A stretch of DNA of 6,136 nucleotides from an uncultured Collinsella sp. (GCA_900551655.1 URWM01000103.1:1-6136); one strand, 5' to 3'; positions 1 through 6,136 are shown, counted from the stretch's first letter. Program-made: numbers and translations. Notes: generated by a model not told the origin, from the sequence alone.

Positions 1-48
1 CGAGATTCCTCTACGTCTCGTGGGCTCGGAGATGTGTATAAGAGACAG
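1..48 (+). other. Nextera P7-side sequencing adapter with index (artefact)
   Basis: Bases 30-48 are the Tn5 mosaic end (AGATGTGTATAAGAGACAG). They are preceded by the Nextera read-2 adapter stretch GTCTCGTGGGCTCGG and by an 8-base index, TCCTCTAC, followed upstream by the CGAGAT tail of the P7 oligo. The index matches what I recall as Nextera i7 N712. This is untrimmed library sequence and not part of the organism. The reverse complement of the same 48 bases closes the contig. Confidence 0.98.
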
Positions 49-65
49 CCCTAAATAGCGACTAG

Positions 66-90
66 TGGAGTGGGTATGATGAATTGGACA
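66..90 (+). repeat. IS left terminal inverted repeat (IRL)
   Basis: The repeat begins TGGAGTGGG and continues to GGACA. It matches the reverse complement of 1296-1320 at 20 of 25 positions, and the outermost 9 bases are identical. It lies upstream of orfA. Confidence 0.9.
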
Positions 91-103
91 CCTAGTTAAG
101 AGC

Positions 104-109
104 GAAAGG
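104..109 (+). promoter_or_regulatory. Ribosome binding site that fixes the orfA start
   Basis: GAAAGG lies 8 bases before the ATG at 118. A longer reading from the GTG at 109 would start inside this site, so ATG 118 is the preferred start. Confidence 0.6.
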
Positions 110-117
110 TGTTCAAG

Positions 118-417
118 ATGACCCAAAGAAGAAAGCGATACGACAGGCAGTTCAAGGTCTCGGCGGCAAAGGTGGTCCTGTCCGGGGAAATGACGGTCAA
201 AGGCCTATCGGAGGAACTCGGCATAAAGGATTCGACGCTGAGAAGATGGGCCCGCGAATACGAGGAGATGGGAGACGGCGCGTTCCCCGGAAACGGCTCC
301 CCGAAGACCAACAAGGATTACGAGATCGTGAAGCTCAAGAAGAAGGTCGAGGAGCTCGAGCGCGAGAACGAGATACTAAAAAATTTCCGGGCCTTCTTGA
401 GTCAAGACCATGCGTGA
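118..417 (+). CDS. IS3-family transposase OrfA (helix-turn-helix, leucine zipper)
   Basis: This 99-residue protein is the DNA-binding and oligomerising subunit of an IS3-family transposase. A helix-turn-helix of the family type lies at about residues 25-46 (MTVKGLSEELGIKDSTLRRW). The stretch at about 69-89 is a short leucine zipper with leucines at 73, 80 and 87. In this family OrfA binds the terminal repeats and, when made alone, tends to regulate transposition, while the OrfAB frameshift fusion is the active transposase. The TGA stop at 415-417 overlaps the GTG start of orfB in a GTGA arrangement. The start at 118 is chosen because it follows a well-spaced ribosome binding site. The assignment is firm; the subgroup is not. 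Confidence 0.93.
   Translation: MTQRRKRYDRQFKVSAAKVVLSGEMTVKGLSEELGIKDSTLRRWAREYEEMGDGAFPGNGSPKTNKDYEIVKLKKKVEELERENEILKNFRAFLSQDHA
378..386 (+). promoter_or_regulatory. Putative programmed -1 frameshift site in the IS
   Basis: Six A residues (378-383) are followed by TTT. In the orfA frame this reads A AAA AAT, a heptamer of the X XXY YYZ form. A -1 slip moves ribosomes from orfA codon 88-89 into the orfB frame and gives ...ENEILK(K/N)FPGLLES..., which restores the usual OrfAB junction after the leucine zipper. The predicted fusion is 387 residues (118-1280). That IS3-family elements use such slippage is established; its use here is inferred. Confidence 0.75.
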
Positions 418-1280
418 GGTTCGAGTTCCTCAAAGAGCATAGGGGCGAGATCGGCCCCATCAAGAAGGCATGCGGGCTGATGAAAGTCTCGAAATCCGGT
501 TTCTACGAGTATCTCGGCCGGAAGAAGTCCGACGCCCAGATAGAGCGGGAGGCGATCGAAGGTTTCGTCGTCGAGGCCTTCGAGCGGCACAAGGGCCGTT
601 ACGGCTACCGGCGCATCAACCGCGAACTGCGAAAAAGCGGCATCGTCGTGAGCGAGAAGCGCGTGCTCCGCATCATGCAGAAGCTCGGACTTGCCGGAAA
701 GGGCGCGACCCGAAAACACCGCATCCAGAAGAAGGTCGAGCCGGGAGACCCTCGGTTGAACCTGGTAGAGCGCGCTTTCACCGTGGGCGAGCGCAACAGG
801 CTTTGGGTGGGCGACATCACCTACATACCCACAAGAGAAGGGTGGCTCTATCTCGCAGCCGTGATAGACGCCTTCTCCCGCAAGGTCGTGGGCTGGTCAA
901 TGTCCGAGCGCGTCACCGAGAAGGTCGCGATCGACGCGATGGAGCAGGCGGTCGGCAGGGAGGGTCCGCCAGATGACGGCAGCCTCGTCTTCCATGACGA
1001 TCGGGGCGCGCAGTACACCTCCCGTTCCTTCCAGCGGTGTCTGGACTCGCATGGCATAGTCCAGTCGGTATCAAGGCCCGGCACGCCGCTGGACAACGCG
1101 GTGGCCGAGTCGTTCTTCAAGACGCTGAAAAGGGAATTGGTGAAAGAGAGGGACTATGGGACGAGGGACGAGGCCAAGCAGGACATCTTCAAGTACATAG
1201 AGCTCTATTACAATAGGGTGCGCATGCGTTCCACCCTGGGCTACATGTCTCCAGTGGAATACGAGCGGCAATACGCTTGA
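414..1280 (+). CDS. IS3-family transposase OrfB (DDE integrase-type catalytic domain)
   Basis: This is the catalytic half of the transposase, 288 residues if read from GTG 414. A small HTH_21-type region around residues 40-95 contains the family motif RYGYRRI. The retroviral-integrase-fold core follows, with WVGDITYIP (D134), FHDDRGAQY (D196) and LDNAVAESFFKTLKRE (E232, K239). Exactly 35 residues separate D196 and E232, as in the D,D(35)E family. The C-terminus, YYNRVRMRSTLGYMSPVEYE, is also typical. The open frame extends upstream to about 246, but that part is read only as the OrfAB fusion. The GTG at 414 overlaps the orfA TGA, so independent OrfB synthesis by translational coupling is possible. 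The usual HSDRG is HDDRG here, which leaves the catalytic aspartate intact. No stops interrupt it. Confidence 0.94.
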   Translation: MRFEFLKEHRGEIGPIKKACGLMKVSKSGFYEYLGRKKSDAQIEREAIEGFVVEAFERHKGRYGYRRINRELRKSGIVVSEKRVLRIMQKLGLAGKGATRKHRIQKKVEPGDPRLNLVERAFTVGERNRLWVGDITYIPTREGWLYLAAVIDAFSRKVVGWSMSERVTEKVAIDAMEQAVGREGPPDDGSLVFHDDRGAQYTSRSFQRCLDSHGIVQSVSRPGTPLDNAVAESFFKTLKRELVKERDYGTRDEAKQDIFKYIELYYNRVRMRSTLGYMSPVEYERQYA

Positions 1281-1295
1281 GGATCCTTAAAAGAA

Positions 1296-1320
1296 AGTCC
1301 AGTTTATCCTTCCCACTCCA
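1296..1320 (-). repeat. IS right terminal inverted repeat (IRR)
   Basis: The repeat ends CCCACTCCA. Its reverse complement matches the left end at 20 of 25 positions and ends the element with the family's CA dinucleotide, 16 bases after the orfB stop. Confidence 0.9.
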
Positions 1321-1323
1321 AAA

Positions 1324-1357
1324 GCCTCCCATTTCTCATGTCCAAGAAATGGGAGGC
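1324..1357. repeat. Perfect 13-bp hairpin beside the IS right end
   Basis: GCCTCCCATTTCT (1324-1336) pairs with AGAAATGGGAGGC (1345-1357) across an 8-base loop. The hairpin begins 3 bases after the IS boundary. Read on the minus strand it is followed by TTTT, so it could be a weak leftward terminator; on the plus strand no T-run follows. Its function is not known. Confidence 0.75.
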
Positions 1358-1568
1358 AGTTCAATTCGGTAGCGGGCTTTTTGTTACCGATATGCCGGGA
1401 TTCGAACCCGACAGGGTGCGAATCCCGGCATCATCGCAAGGCCTGTGGGCAAAAAATAGCAAATATGAGTACTGTTACCATTTTAGTAACAGCAATTTCA
1501 TGCCTTCAGAAGACGATTTAGACGTCAGGCGTCCTACGGCGGAAGAATTGCAGACGTTTATCGGCTAA
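1338..1568 (+). CDS. Doubtful 76-residue open frame across the repeats
   Basis: The frame runs from an ATG in the loop of the 1324-1357 hairpin to a TAA at 1566-1568. Much of its translation comes from the palindromic repeats: PGFEPDRVRIP arises from the second hairpin, and GLWAKNSKYEYC from the inverted repeat arm. Only the last 20 or so residues (PSEDDLDVRRPTAEELQTF) look like the acidic C-terminus of a real protein. There is no ribosome binding site before the ATG. I do not recognise a family. It may be the remnant 3' end of a gene broken by repeats or by the IS, or simply not coding. Confidence 0.15.
   Translation: MSKKWEAVQFGSGLFVTDMPGFEPDRVRIPASSQGLWAKNSKYEYCYHFSNSNFMPSEDDLDVRRPTAEELQTFIG
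1388..1436. repeat. Long hairpin with tRNA T-arm-like arms
   Basis: ATGCCGGGATTCG (1392-1404) pairs perfectly with CGAATCCCGGCAT (1419-1431). The stem extends outwards by CGAT/ATCG with one bulged base (1432). It extends inwards, past one A-G mismatch, by ACCC/GGGT closing on a GACA tetraloop. On the minus strand, GGGTTCGAATCCCGGC looks like the T-arm and 3' end of a tRNA, but no D-arm or anticodon arm accompanies it and no CCA follows. The hairpin is certain as sequence; its role is unknown. Confidence 0.8.
1444..1478 (+). repeat. Left arm of diverged inverted repeat
   Basis: The arm begins TGTGGGCAAAAAA and contains CAAATATGAGTACTGT. It matches the reverse complement of 1630-1664 at 31 of 35 positions. 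Its last 7 bases also form a small local hairpin with 1486-1492 (CTGTTAC/GTAACAG). Confidence 0.85.
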
Positions 1569-1629
1569 GTACTTGGACATATGTTGCGTAACACTTCCTA
1601 TTTTGCAAATAAATAATGCTACAGGACTT

Positions 1630-1664
1630 GTGACAGTACTCATATTTGACGTTTTTTGCCCACA
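1630..1664 (-). repeat. Right arm of diverged inverted repeat
   Basis: On the minus strand it reads TGTGGGCAAAAAA, then CGT in place of TAG, then CAAATATGAGTACTGT. These are the same blocks as the arm at 1444-1478, with 4 mismatches. Weaker similarity (about 19 of 32) continues into the spacer, which suggests two diverged copies of a repeat unit of 65 bases or more, inserted in opposite orientations. Confidence 0.85.
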
Positions 1665-1722
1665 ACCCTTTATACCTAGGCATATCGGCGGCAAAACGGG
1701 CTTCAAAGCGCCCTTCGCAAAC

Positions 1723-1752
1723 AAAAACCGGGGCCCGCATGATGCGGACCCC
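1723..1752 (-). terminator. Rho-independent terminator of glnN
   Basis: On the minus strand GGGGTCCGCA (1752-1743) pairs with TGCGGGCCCC (1739-1730) around a TCA loop, giving a 10-bp stem with one G-T pair. GG and five T residues follow (1727-1723). It lies 34 bases after the glnN stop, so it should end that transcript. Confidence 0.88.
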
Positions 1753-1785
1753 AGCTCAATACCGTGACGATATGTCAGTTACGCT

Positions 1786-3873
<2,088 letters not shown>

Positions 3874-3879
3874 ACGGAA

Positions 3880-3886
3880 CTCCCTT
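3880..3886 (-). promoter_or_regulatory. glnN ribosome binding site
   Basis: AAGGGAG lies 6 bases before the ATG at 3873. It decides the start against the longer open frame that begins at 3936. Confidence 0.8.
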
Positions 3887-3958
3887 CGTATCGGCACCGC
3901 GTGAGATGCGGTGTTGATTACTAACGAACGAGTCATAGATTAGGCTCGTCGTGTTTCC

Positions 3959-3979
3959 GCAACATTACCGTTATGTTGC
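3959..3979. promoter_or_regulatory. Near-perfect 21-bp palindrome, candidate operator
   Basis: GCAACAT (3959-3965) pairs with ATGTTGC (3973-3979), and of the three inner base pairs two also match, so 9 of 10 pairs agree around a central base. It lies 86 bases before the glnN start codon and overlaps the candidate -10. The form suits a dimeric regulator binding DNA. I do not match it to a known nitrogen-regulator box. Confidence 0.5.
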
Positions 3980-3997
3980 TGTCGCGAAACCAATCAA
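3970..3997 (-). promoter_or_regulatory. Candidate glnN promoter
   Basis: On the minus strand TTGATT (3997-3992) lies 16 bases before CATAAC (3975-3970). Each hexamer matches 4 of 6 of the sigma-70-type consensus. Transcription would start near 3962 and leave a leader of roughly 90 bases. The -10 sits inside the palindrome at 3959-3979, so a protein bound there would block it. This is inference from hexamers only. Confidence 0.35.
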
Positions 3998-4250
3998 TGA
4001 GGTTAACGCATCGCGGCGGCGTTGCCACCCTCAACAGCCAATCAACTGTATAAATTGCAGACCTCTCCCCATAGTTTAAGGGTAGTCAATTTGGGATGGG
4101 GCTCTATTAACTGGTATTTCGCATCAGATACCATTCAATATAGCCCTTTCCTACATTGACCGCTCTGCTATAGGCAATGCCGATAGCAAGGCATCTTTGA
4201 TTGGTATCCCTAAATCGCGAGTAAAACTCCACCGTGGCACAGCGGTGCTG

Positions 4251-4256
4251 TAGAAT
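4251..4256 (+). promoter_or_regulatory. Candidate -10 box for the metF operon
   Basis: TAGAAT matches TATAAT at 5 of 6 positions and lies 40 bases before the metF ATG, predicting a short leader from about 4262. The -35 at the best spacing (TCCACC, 4228-4233) is poor, so activation or a different sigma factor is possible. The inverted repeat CACCG/CGGTG (4230-4234, 4243-4247) sits just upstream of the -10. Confidence 0.35.
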
Positions 4257-4283
4257 CCTTACAACACATCGCACTAAATATCT

Positions 4284-4290
4284 AAAGGAG
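4284..4290 (+). promoter_or_regulatory. metF ribosome binding site
   Basis: AAAGGAG lies 6 bases before ATG 4297. It is a strong site that selects this start over the upstream GTG at 4234. Confidence 0.85.
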
Positions 4291-4296
4291 CACGAT

Positions 4297-5169
4297 ATGC
4301 GCGTCGACGAGGTTTTTAAGCAGGCAGCATCCCAGGGCACCGCACCCGTTTCGTTTGAGATGTTCCCGCCCAAGGGCGAGCTTACCCTCGACATGGCTCG
4401 CGAGGTGGCAGGCAATCTGTGCAAGCTTTCGCCGAGCTTTGTCTCGGTCACCTGCTCTGCCGGCGGCTCGGGCAACGGCGCCACCACCGCCCCCATCGCA
4501 CATATGATTACGAGCGAATTTGATACGCCCTCGGTAGCGCACCTCACCTGCGTTGGCCGCACACATGCCGATATCGCCGCCAAGATTGACGAGTATCGCT
4601 CGGCCGGCGTTGAAAACATCCTGGCCCTGCGCGGCGACCTGCCCGCTGGCGCGACCGAGGACGACAAGCCCGCCTCCGACTACGCCTACGCCCGTGACCT
4701 CATCCCCGAGCTCGTCGACGCCGGCTTTTGCGTGGGCGCCGCAGCCTACCCCGAGGGCCACATTGCCTGCGAGGATCTCAACCTCTCGGTCGAGCACCTC
4801 AAGCAAAAGCAAGACGCCGGCGCGAGCTTCTTTGTGACGCAGCTCTTCTTTGATAACGAGTGCTTCTATCGCTTCCGCGAGCTTGCCGACAAGGCCGGCA
4901 TCACCGTGCCTATTACCGCGGGCATCATGCCGTTTATGGGCAAGTCGCAGATCAGCCGCATGGTCTTTATGTGCGGCGCGTCGCTGCCCTCCCCCGTCAT
5001 CAAGATCCTCGCCAAATACGAGAACGACCCCGAGAGCCTGCAGGCAGCCGGTGTAGATTATGCCGCCCGCCAGCTTTGCGACCTTAAGGAGCACGGTGCC
5101 GACGGTCTGCACCTGTACACTATGAACCGTCCTGCAATCGCCGCGACCATTATGGAGCGTCTGGGGTAA
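4297..5169 (+). CDS. metF: Methylenetetrahydrofolate reductase (MetF)
   Basis: This FAD enzyme reduces 5,10-methylene-tetrahydrofolate to 5-methyl-tetrahydrofolate, the methyl donor for methionine synthesis. The 290-residue product is the normal length of bacterial MetF, a single TIM-barrel domain. Family motifs in order are SFEMFPPKG (19-27, with the catalytic-type glutamate E21), SVTCSAGGS (50-58), ENILALRGDLP (106-116, with D114 at the position of the flavin-contacting aspartate of the E. coli enzyme), GAAAYPEGH (147-155), FFVTQLFFD (178-186), AGIMPF (208-213) and LHLYTMNR (271-278). The start is ATG 4297 with AAAGGAG 6 bases upstream; an upstream in-frame GTG at 4234 would precede the likely promoter. 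It heads an operon with an activation-domain gene, which fits a role feeding cobalamin-dependent methionine synthase. Confidence 0.96.
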   Translation: MRVDEVFKQAASQGTAPVSFEMFPPKGELTLDMAREVAGNLCKLSPSFVSVTCSAGGSGNGATTAPIAHMITSEFDTPSVAHLTCVGRTHADIAAKIDEYRSAGVENILALRGDLPAGATEDDKPASDYAYARDLIPELVDAGFCVGAAAYPEGHIACEDLNLSVEHLKQKQDAGASFFVTQLFFDNECFYRFRELADKAGITVPITAGIMPFMGKSQISRMVFMCGASLPSPVIKILAKYENDPESLQAAGVDYAARQLCDLKEHGADGLHLYTMNRPAIAATIMERLG

Positions 5170-5957
5170 TGGAAAAACCGCACATCGATACAACCGTTGT
5201 TGAAGTGCCGGCCGACCTTGCGTCGCCGGCGCTTTACCGTATCGACGCTGCCCACCATCCTCGTGTCGACCGTGCCGAGATGCTGCGGTATCTGGGCTAC
5301 GGCGGCCAGCAGATTGAGCCCGAGCTAGCGCAGCGTATTGAGCTTGTCGTTGAGCGTCTGGAGCTGGACATTGAGCCCCGTGGCGTGCGCCGCATATTTG
5401 CCATCGATGCCACGGGCGTCGATGAACAGGGCGAGCCCTGCATTCGCTTAGTCGGCACCAACGTTGAACTGCGCGGTCGCGATATCTATCGCCACCTCAA
5501 AGACGCCCGCTTTGCCGCACTCATGGCATGCACCCTCGGCATGGACGCCGAACGCCGTCTGCGCACCACGGGAGCTCAGCAGCCCCTAGAGGGAGCCGTG
5601 CTCGACGCCGCATGCTCCGCCTACGTGGAGGCCGCCGTCGAGCAGATGGACCAGCAAGTCAAGGCTGCAGCCGCCGCACACGGGCTCGCCGGCAACTGGC
5701 GCTTCAGTCCCGGCTATGGCGACTGCCCGCTCTCTGCCCAGCGCTCGATCGTGGATGCGCTTAACGCCACGCGCCTCATTGGACTTACCGTCACCCCCAC
5801 CAGCCTGCTCATGCCCACCAAGAGCGTGACCGCGGTGATTGGTCTGTTCGACGGCGAAGTCCACGACGCCCAGAGCCGCCCCACCTGCAATATCTGCCGC
5901 ATGCGCGAGCACTGCCGCTTCCGCGCCGCCCACACCACCTGCTATTCCAGCCATTAG
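5169..5957 (+). CDS. Stand-alone methionine synthase activation-domain protein
   Basis: This 262-residue protein corresponds to the C-terminal S-adenosylmethionine-binding reactivation domain of cobalamin-dependent methionine synthase (MetH), here encoded as a separate gene. The clearest evidence is RFSPGYGDCPLSAQ (178-191), which carries the RxxPGY signature that contacts S-adenosylmethionine in MetH. LIGLTVTPTSLLMPTKSVTAVIGL (203-226) is the other conserved block. In the family this domain supports reductive methylation of inactive cob(II)alamin. Its ATG (5169-5171) overlaps the metF TAA by one base (TAATG), which implies translational coupling. The C-terminus has cysteines at 240, 243 and 249 (CNICRMREHC) and one more at 258, absent from the E. 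coli MetH domain as I recall it. They could bind metal or an Fe-S cluster. The family call is firm; the partner enzyme lies outside the window. Confidence 0.9.
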   Translation: MEKPHIDTTVVEVPADLASPALYRIDAAHHPRVDRAEMLRYLGYGGQQIEPELAQRIELVVERLELDIEPRGVRRIFAIDATGVDEQGEPCIRLVGTNVELRGRDIYRHLKDARFAALMACTLGMDAERRLRTTGAQQPLEGAVLDAACSAYVEAAVEQMDQQVKAAAAAHGLAGNWRFSPGYGDCPLSAQRSIVDALNATRLIGLTVTPTSLLMPTKSVTAVIGLFDGEVHDAQSRPTCNICRMREHCRFRAAHTTCYSSH

Positions 5958-5966
5958 GAGCCCCCG

Positions 5967-6088
5967 ATGTTTACTCCGCTTATCACTCATGATCTGGACG
6001 GTGCCGCGCTGGCGGCACCCGTTGATGCCGCACGCCGTAATGGCGCTGCATACAAGACGCGCACGATCGACGATCTACGCATTAAGGA
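5967..6088 (+). CDS. 5' end of a third operon gene, truncated by the contig end; metH by context only
   Basis: ATG 5967 follows AGGAG (5956-5960), which overlaps the stop codon of the preceding gene, at 6 bases. The genuine sequence gives 40 codons (MFTPLITHDLDGAALAAPVD, then residues ending RIK) before the adapter starts at 6089. The close spacing and good ribosome binding site make a real gene likely. The residues do not identify a family by themselves. By position a cobalamin-dependent methionine synthase or another corrinoid methyltransferase component is plausible, but this is inference. Any residues read past 6088 (…CLLYTSPSPRD…) are adapter translation. Confidence 0.6.
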
Positions 6089-6136
6089 CTGTCTCTTATA
6101 CACATCTCCGAGCCCACGAGACGTAGAGGAATCTCG
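6089..6136 (-). other. Nextera P7-side sequencing adapter with index (artefact)
   Basis: The stretch begins CTGTCTCTTATACACATCT, the reverse complement of the Tn5 mosaic end. It continues through CCGAGCCCACGAGAC and the index GTAGAGGA to ATCTCG. It is the exact reverse complement of bases 1-48. It is read-through of a short library insert and not organism sequence. Confidence 0.98.

Larger units (their letters stand above)
66..1320 (+). mobile_element. Complete IS3-family insertion sequence, 1,255 bp
   Basis: The element is bounded by imperfect inverted repeats that begin TG and end CA, as is usual for the IS3 family. It carries orfA and orfB in the arrangement of that family: orfB in the -1 frame relative to orfA, with an A-rich slippery site in the overlap. 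The orfB product retains its D, D(35)E triad and the downstream lysine, so the element looks capable of transposition. The length fits the family's usual 1.2-1.5 kb. The flanks (ending ACTAG on the left, starting AAAGC on the right) show no 3-5 bp direct repeat. I do not assign a subgroup or a named IS from sequence alone. Confidence 0.95.
1321..1785. other. Repeat-rich intergenic region between the IS and glnN
   Basis: These 465 bases contain no gene I can support firmly. In order they hold a 13-bp perfect hairpin (1324-1357), a long hairpin with tRNA T-arm-like arms (1388-1436), a diverged 35-base inverted repeat pair (1444-1478 and 1630-1664) with a 151-base spacer, and the glnN terminator (1723-1752). 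From about 1440 to 1680 the sequence is clearly more AT-rich than the flanking genes. Several short open frames run across the repeats on both strands, but they have no ribosome binding sites and are best read as repeat translations. Confidence 0.7.
3874..4296. other. Divergent glnN-metF control region
   Basis: This 423-base region holds the promoters of two opposite transcription units. It carries the 8-mer TTGATTGG three times: minus strand at 3990-3997 and 4038-4045, plus strand at 4197-4204. It also holds the palindrome at 3959-3979 and two small hairpins, 4112-4133 (TGGTAT/ATACCA) and 4166-4188 (TGCTAT/ATAGCA with an inner GGC/GCC). I see no SAM or cobalamin riboswitch consensus and no convincing small gene. 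Confidence 0.6.

Noticed and set aside
1..48. Tn5/IS50-type transposon end
   Set aside because: The mosaic end is joined to Illumina P7 adapter and index sequence, so it comes from library preparation and not from a resident transposon.
470..976. 168-codon frame inside orfB
   Set aside because: It is an out-of-frame, arginine-rich shadow of the DDE transposase and has no independent support.
1388..1436. tRNA gene on the minus strand, suggested by GGGTTCGAATCCC
   Set aside because: Only a T-arm-like segment is present. No acceptor stem partner, D-arm or anticodon arm can be built upstream, and no CCA follows.
1558..1740. 60-codon minus-strand frame containing GLWAKNVKYEYC
   Set aside because: It starts in the loop of the glnN terminator, has no ribosome binding site, and is mostly translation of the inverted repeat copy at 1630-1664.
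4055..4296. SAM or cobalamin riboswitch upstream of metF
   Set aside because: I found none of the conserved core motifs of either class, and the likely -10 at 4251 leaves a leader of only about 35 bases.
4282..5193. 303-codon open frame opposite metF
   Set aside because: It is an antisense shadow of metF, with no ribosome binding site and no recognisable motif, and it covers almost exactly the metF coding span.

Overview
This is a 6,136-base assembled contig with a GC-rich bacterial insert. The first 48 and last 48 bases are not biological. They are the same Illumina Nextera (Tn5) P7-side adapter with its index, in opposite orientations, so the genuine sequence runs from about 49 to 6088. 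The gene set suggests an anaerobic gut-type actinobacterium of the Coriobacteriia, for example Collinsella: a type III glutamine synthetase, and metF followed by a separate methionine-synthase activation-domain gene. That assignment is inference from gene content and base composition, not from a marker gene.

Layout: (1) 49-65, a 17-base flank. (2) 66-1320, a complete IS3-family insertion sequence with imperfect terminal inverted repeats, orfA, and orfB in the -1 frame. An A-rich slippery site and a GTGA start/stop overlap join the two orfs, and the DDE catalytic triad is intact. No target-site duplication is visible. (3) 1321-1785, a repeat-rich intergenic stretch with two strong hairpins, a diverged pair of 35-base inverted repeats and a rho-independent terminator. 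(4) 1786-3873, minus strand, type III glutamine synthetase. (5) 3874-4296, a divergent control region with a near-perfect 21-base palindrome and three copies of the 8-mer TTGATTGG. (6) 4297-6088, plus strand, a tightly packed operon: metF, an activation-domain gene whose start overlaps the metF stop by one base, and the first 40 codons of a third gene cut off by the adapter.

The two chromosomal blocks cover nitrogen assimilation (ammonium plus glutamate to glutamine) and the methyl branch of one-carbon metabolism (methylene-tetrahydrofolate to methyl-tetrahydrofolate, then cobalamin-dependent methionine synthesis with reductive reactivation). They are divergently transcribed from one shared intergenic region. 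I see no clear novel defence, toxin-antitoxin or CRISPR system here. The least explained DNA is the palindromic repeat region at 1321-1670 and the shared control region at 3874-4296.
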